The notes: generated from the letters alone by a model not told the origin. 12,188 nt of DNA from Bacteroidota bacterium (GCA_021816545.1 JAKAXP010000050.1:1-12188), one strand, 5' to 3'. Counted from the stretch's first letter, positions 1 to 7,115 are shown. Program-made: numbers and translations.

Positions 1-18
1 TATTATGTTGTAGATGAA

Positions 19-2523
19 TTACTTGGACTTAAACAATTTTCTGAAATTCTGGTAGTCAAGGTAGTACAAAATTTTCAATGAGAGACTGTTTGTCTGCGGC
101 ATCGACAGCAAGTCTGTGAAATTGTCAAACCCACCCCTGATTATAACATCACCCTCTGACCAGATTGAATTTTTCCAGACAAGTGAAAGTTCGCTTCCAG
201 GTGCAAACCTCCAGGTATATACCACATCAATATTCAGGAAATTGGTGTTAACGTCGCTGTTGTCAAGAGGTGTTGAAAAGATCCTGTCGGTAAGGCTGCC
301 ATCCTGCTGAAGTGTATAATAGTCGCCGTCATAATCAGCCGTTGACCAGTAATGCCTTCCTCTAAGTGTAAGGTACGAGCTGGATGAGAAGATGAAAGCG
401 CCGGAAAGTGTATTAATCAATGTGGTTACGGCCCGCTTGCCGAAAGTGATACCCTCTCCCGGATTCCCGGGAACGAACCCGATATCATTGAACATTTTTT
501 CAACCTCAAGGGAGTAGTCGAATGAAAAGCGCCTGCTTGCCTTGAACTCCGGTGCGACAGACCAGGCAAAACCATGCTGCCCGTACTCTGACCAGGCTTT
601 CATATATTCGGCATTGGCCTCAATATAAAATCTCTTGCTCTTGTCGGTGTCACCCCTGAATCTGGCCTCAAATGCCGGCGGACGGTGGTAATACATTGAC
701 ATGTCACGGGTACGGGGCTCAAAGTAATCGTTTTCACCCCACGGGGTAAACTCAAGGTTGAGTGAGAATGACCAGAAATTCATAAGCAGAAGCATGCCGT
801 CAAATTCAATGCCGGCCCCTGTAAATGCCCTTGGCCTGAAGAGCTGGTTGTAACTTATGTCCACAGAGGTACGTGTTGACATAATGTTGCCAATGGGCTC
901 ATATGTGTTGTACCCGAAGTCAACGGAATGGCTGATTTCATTGTTGTTCCTGAGGTACCCCATGTCATTGGGATCATATGTATCACTCATGAGCATGAAG
1001 TTATAGTCTGTCCTGAACTTGCCACCTGTCTTGCCCGCATTGAAACCAATGTAATGTCCAAGTGCAGTAGGTGTGGCGGTATAATACTTCTGGCTCAGTG
1101 CCGCACCGGCAGAAGCAGACCATAACCTGTCAGCAGTCTTTACAAGTGCATCGAACGCAGAAACATTTGCCGTATAGAAATTTTCACTCTTTTCTCCTGC
1201 CCTGATTACACTTGTGTTCATTGCACTTATGTAGGAATCATTCTTTAGCGTCTGGTCAAGCACAAGCATATTGTAGTTTGTGAGCGGCTCGGTCATTATC
1301 CGCCTCGTTTCGCCGGTCAGGGAATTTTCCGCTTCGGCCCATGTGCTGTTGGTAACAGCATTGAAGATCCCTATCCCGAGACCGCTGCTTGTCCGCCCTG
1401 ATATCTTGGTTGCATTTATGAGACTTACCTCCGCCGGATTACGGGTGACAGTTTCGTTTTCATCAACCATATCGTATACATCTCTCATCAGGTGAGGGGT
1501 TCCCCCTATACGGCGGGAATAGAAAATATCTCCCTTGTTGAAAAGTTCAGTCCCTTCCATGAAGAATGGTCTCTTCTCATTGTACTTGACCTCGTAGGGC
1601 GAAAGGTTGAGCACATTGTCATCTGACTGCACCTGACCGAAATCCGGGATGAGTGTTGCATCGAGCGTAAAACTCTCGGTAAGACCTACTTTCAGATCGA
1701 GCCCGCCGTTATATGAAGTCCCCAGCCCGGTTTCACCGGTCACCTTCTCAAGGTACCCTGAGACATAAGGCACCAGCGACAGCCTGAGAGGAGGTTTAAT
1801 GTTCCTTATTCCGGCAAGTTCGCCCAGGTGGGCAATTGTTGATCCGAATTCCTTGGTGACAAAGTTCCATGATGAGGTCTCCCTGGTGCGGCGCACCTCA
1901 CGCCAGAAATTGATCCCCCACAGCTGTGTATCAGACCTCGGGAAACGGAGAGCAGAATAGGGTATCTTCAGTTCGGCCACCCATCCTTCATCATTCACCC
2001 GTGTCCGGCTCTGCCACACTGCGTCCCAGGTGTCACTGTTATGCCCCCAGTCTTCAGTCGTAGTCATTTTATTGTCTATCTGCACGTTCGATGCAGATAC
2101 CTTGAACATGTCACCGTTAAGGCCGTCGTTGAACGGAGAGATCTCGACCCAGAAATGATCAGCATTTATATCACCTTCATCCCTCTGACCCAGTTCTGTA
2201 AATATACTGTCAGGGGTGCTGTCATACATGAAGGCTCCTATATAGAGGGCATCATCATCATACAAAATGCGCACTTCGGTCCTGTAAGATGATGGTTCCC
2301 CGTTTTGCGGGTTGTAAATGATGAAACTGTTTGCGGGAGAAGCTGCCTGCCATGAGGCTTCATCAAGTTTTCCGTCAATCTGGATTGCTCCGGAAGTACG
2401 TATCGCTTCAGCTCTTTTCTTCTCCTGGTTGGCACCCATTGCTGCGCCAATAGTGAAAATGCCAATTAATGCTGATGTAAGAATACCCCTGAAGGCTCTC
2501 ATGTACCTCTGTGTGATGTGCAT
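19..2523 (-). CDS. DUF5916 family secreted/outer-membrane protein with CBM9-like N-terminal domain
   Basis: Function is unknown. This 834-residue protein has a hydrophobic signal peptide (about residues 8-31, ending near GAAMGA). A CBM9-like beta domain follows (about 40-215), with IQIDGKLDEASW at 48-59, TEVRILYDDDALYIG at 82-96 and WVAELKIPYSALRFP at 181-195. The rest is a long DUF5916 region recognised by IPDFGQVQSD (292-301), EKRPFFMEG (316-324) and FYSRRIGG (334-341). Its alternating aromatic and polar residues suggest a beta-barrel in the outer membrane. A longer TTG start at 2550 overlaps a good -7 promoter box (2548-2555), so it is unlikely. ATG 2523 leaves an 18-nt leader like those of neighbouring genes. 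ATG 2502, preceded by AGAGG, is the alternative. The TAA stop is at 19-21, so the gene is complete. It is divergent from the nucleoside phosphorylase gene. Family assignment is firm; a role in carbohydrate binding or transport is only inferred from the CBM9-like domain. Confidence 0.88.
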   Translation of the reverse strand: MHITQRYMRAFRGILTSALIGIFTIGAAMGANQEKKRAEAIRTSGAIQIDGKLDEASWQAASPANSFIIYNPQNGEPSSYRTEVRILYDDDALYIGAFMYDSTPDSIFTELGQRDEGDINADHFWVEISPFNDGLNGDMFKVSASNVQIDNKMTTTEDWGHNSDTWDAVWQSRTRVNDEGWVAELKIPYSALRFPRSDTQLWGINFWREVRRTRETSSWNFVTKEFGSTIAHLGELAGIRNIKPPLRLSLVPYVSGYLEKVTGETGLGTSYNGGLDLKVGLTESFTLDATLIPDFGQVQSDDNVLNLSPYEVKYNEKRPFFMEGTELFNKGDIFYSRRIGGTPHLMRDVYDMVDENETVTRNPAEVSLINATKISGRTSSGLGIGIFNAVTNSTWAEAENSLTGETRRIMTEPLTNYNMLVLDQTLKNDSYISAMNTSVIRAGEKSENFYTANVSAFDALVKTADRLWSASAGAALSQKYYTATPTALGHYIGFNAGKTGGKFRTDYNFMLMSDTYDPNDMGYLRNNNEISHSVDFGYNTYEPIGNIMSTRTSVDISYNQLFRPRAFTGAGIEFDGMLLLMNFWSFSLNLEFTPWGENDYFEPRTRDMSMYYHRPPAFEARFRGDTDKSKRFYIEANAEYMKAWSEYGQHGFAWSVAPEFKASRRFSFDYSLEVEKMFNDIGFVPGNPGEGITFGKRAVTTLINTLSGAFIFSSSSYLTLRGRHYWSTADYDGDYYTLQQDGSLTDRIFSTPLDNSDVNTNFLNIDVVYTWRFAPGSELSLVWKNSIWSEGDVIIRGGFDNFTDLLSMPQTNSLSLKILYYLDYQNFRKLFKSK

Positions 2524-2547
2524 AAATGTACGGTTCGGGTCAGGGAA

Positions 2548-2576
2548 CAAAGATAAACCCCTCCCTGTAACCCAAA
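2548..2576 (-). promoter_or_regulatory. Probable sigma-ABfr promoter of the DUF5916 gene
   Basis: On the minus strand TATCTTTG (2555-2548) matches the Bacteroidota -7 consensus TAnnTTTG exactly. A TTTG lies at 2576-2573, 17 nt upstream, slightly shorter than the usual 19 to 21. Transcription would begin near 2541, which rules out the TTG at 2550 as start and favours ATG 2523. Confidence 0.55.
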
Positions 2577-2631
2577 GTGGCGCAATTGTTAAATTAACAA
2601 AAAAATAACCGCTCTCACGCCCGGCGGTGTC

Positions 2632-2664
2632 CTTGGCATACGGATGACATTTTTTGTATTTTTG
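2632..2664 (+). promoter_or_regulatory. Probable sigma-ABfr promoter of the nucleoside phosphorylase gene
   Basis: TATTTTTG at 2657-2664 matches TAnnTTTG exactly, with CTTG at 2632-2635 giving a 21-nt spacer. The start point would be near 2671, only about 13 nt before ATG 2684. This excludes an in-frame TTG at 2654, which lies inside the promoter. Confidence 0.6.
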
Positions 2665-2683
2665 CAGCTTATTACCAGACGCA

Positions 2684-3547
2684 ATGAAAAAAACAGAACT
2701 TATAACAAACCCTGACGGCTCGGTGTTTCACCTTCATCTCCTTCCCGGAGAGATTGCTGACAAAATAATAATTGTTGGTGACCCCGGAAGGGTTGACATG
2801 ATTGCCGGAATGCTTGACTCTGTGAGGGTACGGAAGAGCAACAGGGAATTTACAACCGTGACCGGAGACTATCATGGTGCAGAGATTACCGTAATATCCT
2901 CCGGCATTGGCACTGACAATATAGATATAGTTATCAATGAGCTGGATGCCCTGGCAAATATTGACCTTACCACTGGTGTGGCTGTGGAAGAGCCCCGTTC
3001 ACTGACTTTCGTCAGGATAGGCACCACGGGAGGCCTGCAGGCTGATCTGCCGGTAGGTTCATTCATTGCCACAGCGAAAGCAGTCGGATTTGACGGCGTA
3101 CTTCATTTCTACGAGGGCTATGAGTGGTGCCTTGACCACATGCTTGCTGACGCCCTGGCCACCCACCTCGAATGGCCTGATGTGCTGGCCTACCCATATG
3201 CCGTTGCTGCCGATGACTCACTGCTGGAGAATATCGCTTCAGACATCGCCAGGGGTATTACCATATCCACACCAGGATTCTATGCACCGCAGGGACGCCG
3301 GCTCAGGCTCGAGCCATTCGACAATGAGCTGAATGACAACATAACCTCTTTCAGCTTCAGGGGACAGAGAATCACCAACTATGAGATGGAAAGCTCGGCC
3401 ATATACGGCCTGTCAAAATTACTTAACCATAAAGCGCTTACAATCTGCGTCGTGATAGGCAACAGGGTGACGGGTGAGTTTCTTAATGATTACAAACCGG
3501 CAATTAAAAATCTTGCAGCCCTGGTTCTTGAAGGACTCAGCTCCTGA
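2684..3547 (+). CDS. Uridine phosphorylase-like nucleoside phosphorylase (NP-I family)
   Basis: Predicted to cleave a nucleoside, most likely uridine, with phosphate to give the free base and (deoxy)ribose-1-phosphate in cytosolic nucleoside salvage. The 287-residue protein has the NP-I family landmarks: VGDPGR (31-36, phosphate binding), SGIGTDN (73-79), RIGTTGG (111-117, phosphate loop), FYAPQGR (199-205) and NYEMESSAIYG (232-242, ribose contact by the MES segment). HREFTT-like NREFTT (53-58) and RIGTTG resemble E. coli Udp, so a pyrimidine nucleoside substrate is favoured. Some Bacteroidota homologues are broader, so I withhold a symbol. ATG 2684 is chosen because the longer TTG start falls in the -7 box. 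The gene is monocistronic. Its last 11 bp overlap the convergent epimerase gene. Confidence 0.88.
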   Translation: MKKTELITNPDGSVFHLHLLPGEIADKIIIVGDPGRVDMIAGMLDSVRVRKSNREFTTVTGDYHGAEITVISSGIGTDNIDIVINELDALANIDLTTGVAVEEPRSLTFVRIGTTGGLQADLPVGSFIATAKAVGFDGVLHFYEGYEWCLDHMLADALATHLEWPDVLAYPYAVAADDSLLENIASDIARGITISTPGFYAPQGRRLRLEPFDNELNDNITSFSFRGQRITNYEMESSAIYGLSKLLNHKALTICVVIGNRVTGEFLNDYKPAIKNLAALVLEGLSS

Positions 3548-4697
3548 AAACTGCAAGTATCTCTTTAAGTATTGTAATTGCTGCCTTTCCGTCTCCGTAA
3601 AAAGCCGGATACTGCAGGTTCCCTTCATTGGCCCTCAGATAGTCCCATGCTTCTTTTATTCTGACCGGGTCAGCATCTGCCAGCTTTACAGTACCGTTCC
3701 TCACGAGTTCCACCCACTCCGTCTCTTTCCTGAGTACAATGCACGGGCGTGAGAAGAAATGACTCTCCTTCTGCACTCCTCCGGAGTCCGTGATTATCAG
3801 TCTTGCCCTTTTCTCGAGGAGGATCATCTCAAGGAATGAAACCGGAGGCACTACCTTCAGGTACGGATGGTCTGATATTGCAGCATACAGTTCCGGCACA
3901 CGGTTACGGAGCGCAATCATTGTTCTCGGGTGCAGCGGCATTATCATTGGCATGGAGTTGGCCTCAGACAGATCCCTTATTGTACTGAATATTGCGCTCA
4001 GCCTTTCAGGGTCATCGGTATTGGAATCACGGTGGATTGTGACAAGCACGAATTCCTTATCCCCCACTCCCGTTCCGGCAAGGAAATCCTGCTTTTTCCT
4101 TTCAGCCAGGTCAGCATAGAACAGGCTGTTGTCATACATTATATCTCCCGTGAGGAAGACCCTTGGGTTGTTGATTGAATAGGGGGCCACATTCTCCGGG
4201 CGGAATCCCTCGGCCATCAGGTTCTTGAATGCAGCGTTGGTAGGTGCAATGAGCAGCGTTGAGGCATGGTCAGCCATGATGCGGTTAAGCTCCTCCGGCA
4301 TCGTCTTGTTGAACGACCTCATTCCGGCCTCAATATGCACAACCGGGTAATGCTGCTTTGAAGCCGCAAGCGCGGCAGCAAGCGTGGAGTTGGTGTCACC
4401 GTAGATAACCACGCAGTCAGGCTTCTCATCCAGGATCACATCCTCGATCCGTTCCATAATCATCCCTGTCTGCCTGCCATGACGCCCTGACCCGACCTGC
4501 AGGTTATGATCCGGCCTTCTTATTTCGAGCTCATCGAAGAACACCTCTGACAATTCCCTGTCATAGTGCTGACCGGTGTGAACGACGACCTCCTCAATCT
4601 CCCCTGAAAACTCCCCCGCAATCGCCCGGCTGATGGCGGAGGCCTTTATGATCTGAGGCCTCGCACCAACAATGTTAAGGATCTTCAGTTTTTTCAT
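3537..4697 (-). CDS. wecB: UDP-N-acetylglucosamine 2-epimerase, non-hydrolysing (WecB/WbpI-like)
   Basis: Predicted to interconvert UDP-GlcNAc and UDP-ManNAc, or a related UDP-2-acetamido sugar, for surface polysaccharide synthesis in the cytosol. The 386-residue length is typical. Visible landmarks are GARPQIIKA (11-19), TGQHYD (41-46), GDTNSTLA (100-107; Asp101 corresponds to E. coli Asp95), HIEAGMRS (121-128; Glu123), MPEELNR (133-139), IHRDSN (221-226; His222) and TDSGGVQKES (303-312, UDP binding). GARPQ in place of GTRPE, and KETEWVELV in place of the RETTERPE type, lean towards the WbpI-like branch. The exact UDP-sugar is therefore uncertain and the symbol is by family. The start ATG overlaps the rny stop by one base (TAATG), suggesting translational coupling. 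The 3' end overlaps the convergent phosphorylase gene by 11 bp. Confidence 0.88.
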   Translation of the reverse strand: MKKLKILNIVGARPQIIKASAISRAIAGEFSGEIEEVVVHTGQHYDRELSEVFFDELEIRRPDHNLQVGSGRHGRQTGMIMERIEDVILDEKPDCVVIYGDTNSTLAAALAASKQHYPVVHIEAGMRSFNKTMPEELNRIMADHASTLLIAPTNAAFKNLMAEGFRPENVAPYSINNPRVFLTGDIMYDNSLFYADLAERKKQDFLAGTGVGDKEFVLVTIHRDSNTDDPERLSAIFSTIRDLSEANSMPMIMPLHPRTMIALRNRVPELYAAISDHPYLKVVPPVSFLEMILLEKRARLIITDSGGVQKESHFFSRPCIVLRKETEWVELVRNGTVKLADADPVRIKEAWDYLRANEGNLQYPAFYGDGKAAITILKEILAVFRS

Positions 4698-6253
4698 TAT
4701 TTGGCGTAGTTAACTGCCCGTGTCTCCCTTATTACCGTGATCTTGATCTGACCAGGATAGGTCATCTCGTTCTGGATCTTTCTTGCAATTTCAAAGGAGA
4801 GGTTCTCGGTATCCTTGTCAGAAACCTTGTCAGCCCCTACTATAACCCTCAGTTCCCTTCCTGCCTGTATTGCATATGTCTTGGTCACCCCGGGATAAGA
4901 GAGGGCAACCGATTCAAGTTCATTGAGTCTCTTTATGTATGATTCGATGACTTCGCGCCTTGCGCCGGGACGTGCACCTGAAATAGCGTCACAAACCTGG
5001 ACTATGGGTGCAATGAGTGTTGTCATCTCAGTCTCGTCGTGGTGAGACCCGATTGCATTTATCACTTCAGATTTCTCCTTATATTTTTCGGCGAGCTTCA
5101 TTCCAAGAACAGCGTGCGGAAGTTCCGGCTCGTCATCTGGCACCTTGCCGATGTCATGCAGAAGCCCTGCCCTCTTGGCCAGCTTCGGATTCAGACCGAG
5201 TTCAGCTGCCATTATCGATGCCAGGTTTGCAACCTCGCGTGAATGCTGGAGCAGGTTCTGTCCGTATGATGAACGGTATTTCATCTTACCCACAAGCCTT
5301 ATGAGCTCAGGGTGAAGCCCGTGAATACCCAGGTCAATGGTTGTCCTCTTGCCTATCTCAATTATTTCCTCTTCAACCTGTTTGCGGGTTTTCTCAACTA
5401 TCTCCTCTATACGGGCCGGGTGTATGCGGCCGTCGGTCACAAGCTGGTGCAGTGCCAGGCGCGCTATCTCACGGCGGACAGGATCAAAACCGGAGAGGAC
5501 TATTGCCTCGGGGGTGTCATCAACTATTATTTCTACGCCTGTGGCTGCCTCAAGGGCCCTGATGTTCCTGCCTTCACGGCCGATGATTCGCCCCTTGATC
5601 TCGTCAGATTCGATATGGAATACTGTCACCGCGTTTTCGATTGCCGTCTCGGCGGCAACACGCTGTATTGCCATTAGAACAACGCGCTTGGCTTCCTTGG
5701 TGGCTGTCATCTTGGCATCATCGAGGATCTCGTTGATGTATGACATGGCATCGGTCCTGGCCTCTTCCTTCAGTGAGTCTATCAGCTGATTCTTTGCCTC
5801 CTCGGCTGACAGTCCTGACAGTGCCTCCAGCTGTTCAACCTGCTGACGGTGGAGTTTGGCGACCTCCTCGGACTTTTTGTCGAGCAGTTCCATCTGCTGC
5901 GACAGGTTATCACGGATGGCATCAACTTCATTCTTCCTCCGCTGTGCCTCTTCAAGCCTCTGTGACAGGGCAAGCTCCTTTTGCTTGATCCTGTTCTCAG
6001 CCTGGGCAATGCGGTTATTGCGCTCATTAATTACCTTTTCATGCTCTGCCTTGAGCTGCAGAAACCGTTCCTTGGCCTGGAGTATCTTTTCCTTCTTTAT
6101 CACCTCGGCTTCGGCTTCCGCTTCTGAAACTATTTTCTTTCTCCTGTTTCGCAGCATCACCTGCCACAGGTAGAATGACAGTGCTGATCCTGCGATAAGG
6201 GCCGCCCCGCCGATGGCCAGGCATATCCCTGTTGTTATCTGTGCTATGATCAT
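4697..6253 (-). CDS. rny: Ribonuclease Y
   Basis: Membrane-anchored endoribonuclease that initiates mRNA decay. The 518 residues show the full RNase Y architecture. There is an N-terminal membrane helix (about 5-33) and then a long charged coiled coil (about 38-190, rich in E/K/Q/R). A KH domain follows (about 208-272) with GRIIGREGRN at 221-230. The HD domain (about 335-430) has LQHSRE (335-340), catalytic HD in LLHDIGK (364-370), SHHDE (403-407) and VCDAIS (420-425). The C-terminal region (about 430-518) is also intact. Start ATG 6253 gives the expected membrane anchor. The gene lies just downstream of the 6S-like RNA and its U-rich 3' end. No convincing promoter of its own is visible, only a weak TAATTTAA stretch. 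It is coupled through TAATG to the epimerase gene. Confidence 0.97.
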   Translation of the reverse strand: MIIAQITTGICLAIGGAALIAGSALSFYLWQVMLRNRRKKIVSEAEAEAEVIKKEKILQAKERFLQLKAEHEKVINERNNRIAQAENRIKQKELALSQRLEEAQRRKNEVDAIRDNLSQQMELLDKKSEEVAKLHRQQVEQLEALSGLSAEEAKNQLIDSLKEEARTDAMSYINEILDDAKMTATKEAKRVVLMAIQRVAAETAIENAVTVFHIESDEIKGRIIGREGRNIRALEAATGVEIIVDDTPEAIVLSGFDPVRREIARLALHQLVTDGRIHPARIEEIVEKTRKQVEEEIIEIGKRTTIDLGIHGLHPELIRLVGKMKYRSSYGQNLLQHSREVANLASIMAAELGLNPKLAKRAGLLHDIGKVPDDEPELPHAVLGMKLAEKYKEKSEVINAIGSHHDETEMTTLIAPIVQVCDAISGARPGARREVIESYIKRLNELESVALSYPGVTKTYAIQAGRELRVIVGADKVSDKDTENLSFEIARKIQNEMTYPGQIKITVIRETRAVNYAK

Positions 6254-6273
6254 AAGTTTGTTTTAAATTATAT

Positions 6274-6295
6274 AAAAAAACCCGCAGAGTTCCTC
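6274..6295 (-). terminator. Terminator-like 3' end of the 6S-like RNA
   Basis: The 3' arm UGCGGG of the closing stem (6286-6281) is followed directly by seven U residues (6280-6274). The stem partner is far upstream (6472-6467), so the terminator hairpin is the body of the RNA itself. It should end transcripts coming from zapA before rny. Confidence 0.55.
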
Positions 6296-6359
6296 CAACT
6301 TTTAAAAAACCCCATATCTACATGGCTGGAGCGGCCGTTATACTTCGGGCTTCCACTGT

Positions 6360-6388
6360 CCCGACGAATCGGGAGTCCGGCGAACCGG
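6360..6388 (-). repeat. Two tandem UUCG-tetraloop hairpins inside the 6S-like RNA
   Basis: On the minus strand CCGG-UUCG-CCGG (6388-6377) is followed after three bases by CCCGA-UUCG-UCGGG (6373-6360). Both are perfect stems closed by the very stable UUCG loop. A third hairpin, GUCUUGG-loop-CUAGGAC (6417-6399), lies just upstream. Together they form the apical part of the RNA. The second hairpin may also be a dispersed intergenic palindrome of this genome, which cannot be judged from one copy. Confidence 0.6.
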
Positions 6389-6502
6389 GCTGAGGCCTGT
6401 CCTAGGCAAACCAAGACCTTCTCCAAAGTAAAAACTGTTGAGTTTCCAAAACGAATAGAGAAACAATGCGGGCAATATCCTGCTATTTAAAAGAACGCGT
6501 AT

Positions 6503-6793
6503 CTATCTTTTTGACAGACAGAGGTTGATCTTTTCGGTCAGCTCCTTCAATCCATCTTCCAGCGATGAATCCTCTTCCTTCTCCTCTATCTCGGTGAGCC
6601 TGATCACATACTGGAGTGCCGCCATAGCCAGGAAATCCTGGGTGTCCTTGTCAACGTAGCGCTGCTTGTACTGCAACACCTTCTCATTGATCAGCCGGGC
6701 CGCTTTCCGGATACGTTCCTCATTCTCACTCTCCACCTTCAACGGATAATACCTGTCGGCCACATTAACCCGGATCGAAAGCTTATCATCCAT
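6503..6793 (-). CDS. zapA: Cell division protein ZapA
   Basis: Small cytosolic FtsZ-associated protein that bundles protofilaments and stabilises the Z-ring. The 96 residues match ZapA in length and pattern. A short N-terminal beta segment (SIRVNVADRYYPLKV, 6-20) precedes SENEERIRKAARLINEKVLQY (about 22-42). The family's helix region follows, KDTQDFLAMAALQYVIRLTEIE (about 49-70), and then an acidic coiled-coil tail to LCLSKR. The start ATG 6793 lies 11 bp after the stop of the upstream coiled-coil gene, with which it is almost certainly co-transcribed. Downstream comes the 6S-like RNA, then rny. Sequence divergence among ZapA proteins is high, but length, pattern and context agree. Confidence 0.88.
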   Translation of the reverse strand: MDDKLSIRVNVADRYYPLKVESENEERIRKAARLINEKVLQYKQRYVDKDTQDFLAMAALQYVIRLTEIEEKEEDSSLEDGLKELTEKINLCLSKR

Positions 6794-6804
6794 TGCCTAT
6801 ATAT

Positions 6805-7098
6805 TTATCTGTCTAAAAGAGCAATACATTTATCTATCTCCCGCACAAGTTCACTCACTCTCCTCCTTGCCGTTACGGCATCCTCCCCGCTCCCGAGGAC
6901 TGCCCCCGAGAATTTGGCTCTTTCGTATCTTGCCTGAAGCTCCTTTACTTCTTCGTTTTTTGCTGCCAGCAGCCTCCTGGTTTCTGACAGTTCGTTACTT
7001 AATCCGGCTGTCAGCTCAACCAGCTTCCCATGCTCAGCAATCAGTGCCTCCACCGATCTCCTGAGCAGAAGAAACTCCTCATATCCCTTTGCACTCAT
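6805..7098 (-). CDS. Small coiled-coil protein upstream of ZapA (unknown function)
   Basis: I cannot name a characterised family for this 97-residue cytosolic protein. It has no signal peptide or membrane segment. Residues about 8-62 look like a continuous coiled coil (LLLRRSVEALIAEHGKLVEL onward, with heptad-spaced L, V and A and many E/K/R). A Gly-rich break (FSGAVLGSGEDA, about 63-74) and a second short helix ending REIDKCIALLDR follow. To my recollection, similar small proteins ending in a V-R-E-I-D-K-C-I-A-L-L type motif occur upstream of zapA in other Bacteroidota. ATG 7098 is preferred over a TTG nine bases upstream because the predicted transcript starts near 7109. It is the first gene of the zapA operon. 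A ZapB-like partner of ZapA is a reasonable hypothesis from length, coiled coil and context, but is unproven. Confidence 0.8.
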   Translation of the reverse strand: MSAKGYEEFLLLRRSVEALIAEHGKLVELTAGLSNELSETRRLLAAKNEEVKELQARYERAKFSGAVLGSGEDAVTARRRVSELVREIDKCIALLDR

Positions 7099-7115
7099 GG
7101 CTGACAACTATAACA

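Larger units (their letters stand above)
6274..6480 (-). ncRNA. ssrS: 6S-like RNA (ssrS / Bacteroidales-type 6S) between zapA and rny
   Basis: The 250-bp gap between zapA and rny holds a long hairpin-type RNA read on the minus strand. The closing stem pairs CCCGCA (6472-6467) with UGCGGG (6286-6281), and GUUUCUC (6464-6458) with GAGGAAC (6295-6289). Inner pairings are CAAC (6440-6437) with GUUG (6299-6296) and UUGGAG (6426-6421) with CUCCAG (6331-6326). The strand between the last two on the 3' side can form a small hairpin, CCAU-loop-AUGG (6325-6312). A rod of about 200 nt with a central bubble and a small bubble hairpin is the hallmark of 6S RNA, which binds RNA polymerase by mimicking open promoter DNA. 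Adjacency to zapA is also classical for ssrS. The 5' end is approximate, and I see no clear promoter, so it may be processed from the zapA transcript. Confidence 0.72.

Noticed and set aside
2041..2292. Open frame on the plus strand inside the DUF5916 gene
   Set aside because: It is antisense to a well-supported coding region, has no promoter or recognisable domain, and reads as a shadow frame.
5337..5789. 150-codon plus-strand frame opposite rny
   Set aside because: Ser/Arg/Ile-rich composition of the kind produced by reading antisense to a coiled-coil/KH gene; rny on the other strand is unambiguous.
6360..6373. CCCGA-UUCG-UCGGG hairpin as an independent intrinsic terminator of zapA
   Set aside because: No U-run follows the stem on the minus strand; the U-run at 6280-6274 belongs to the closing stem of the larger RNA.
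6254..6502. Riboswitch in the leader of rny
   Set aside because: No known aptamer motif is recognisable, and the long-range closing stem plus zapA adjacency fit 6S RNA better.
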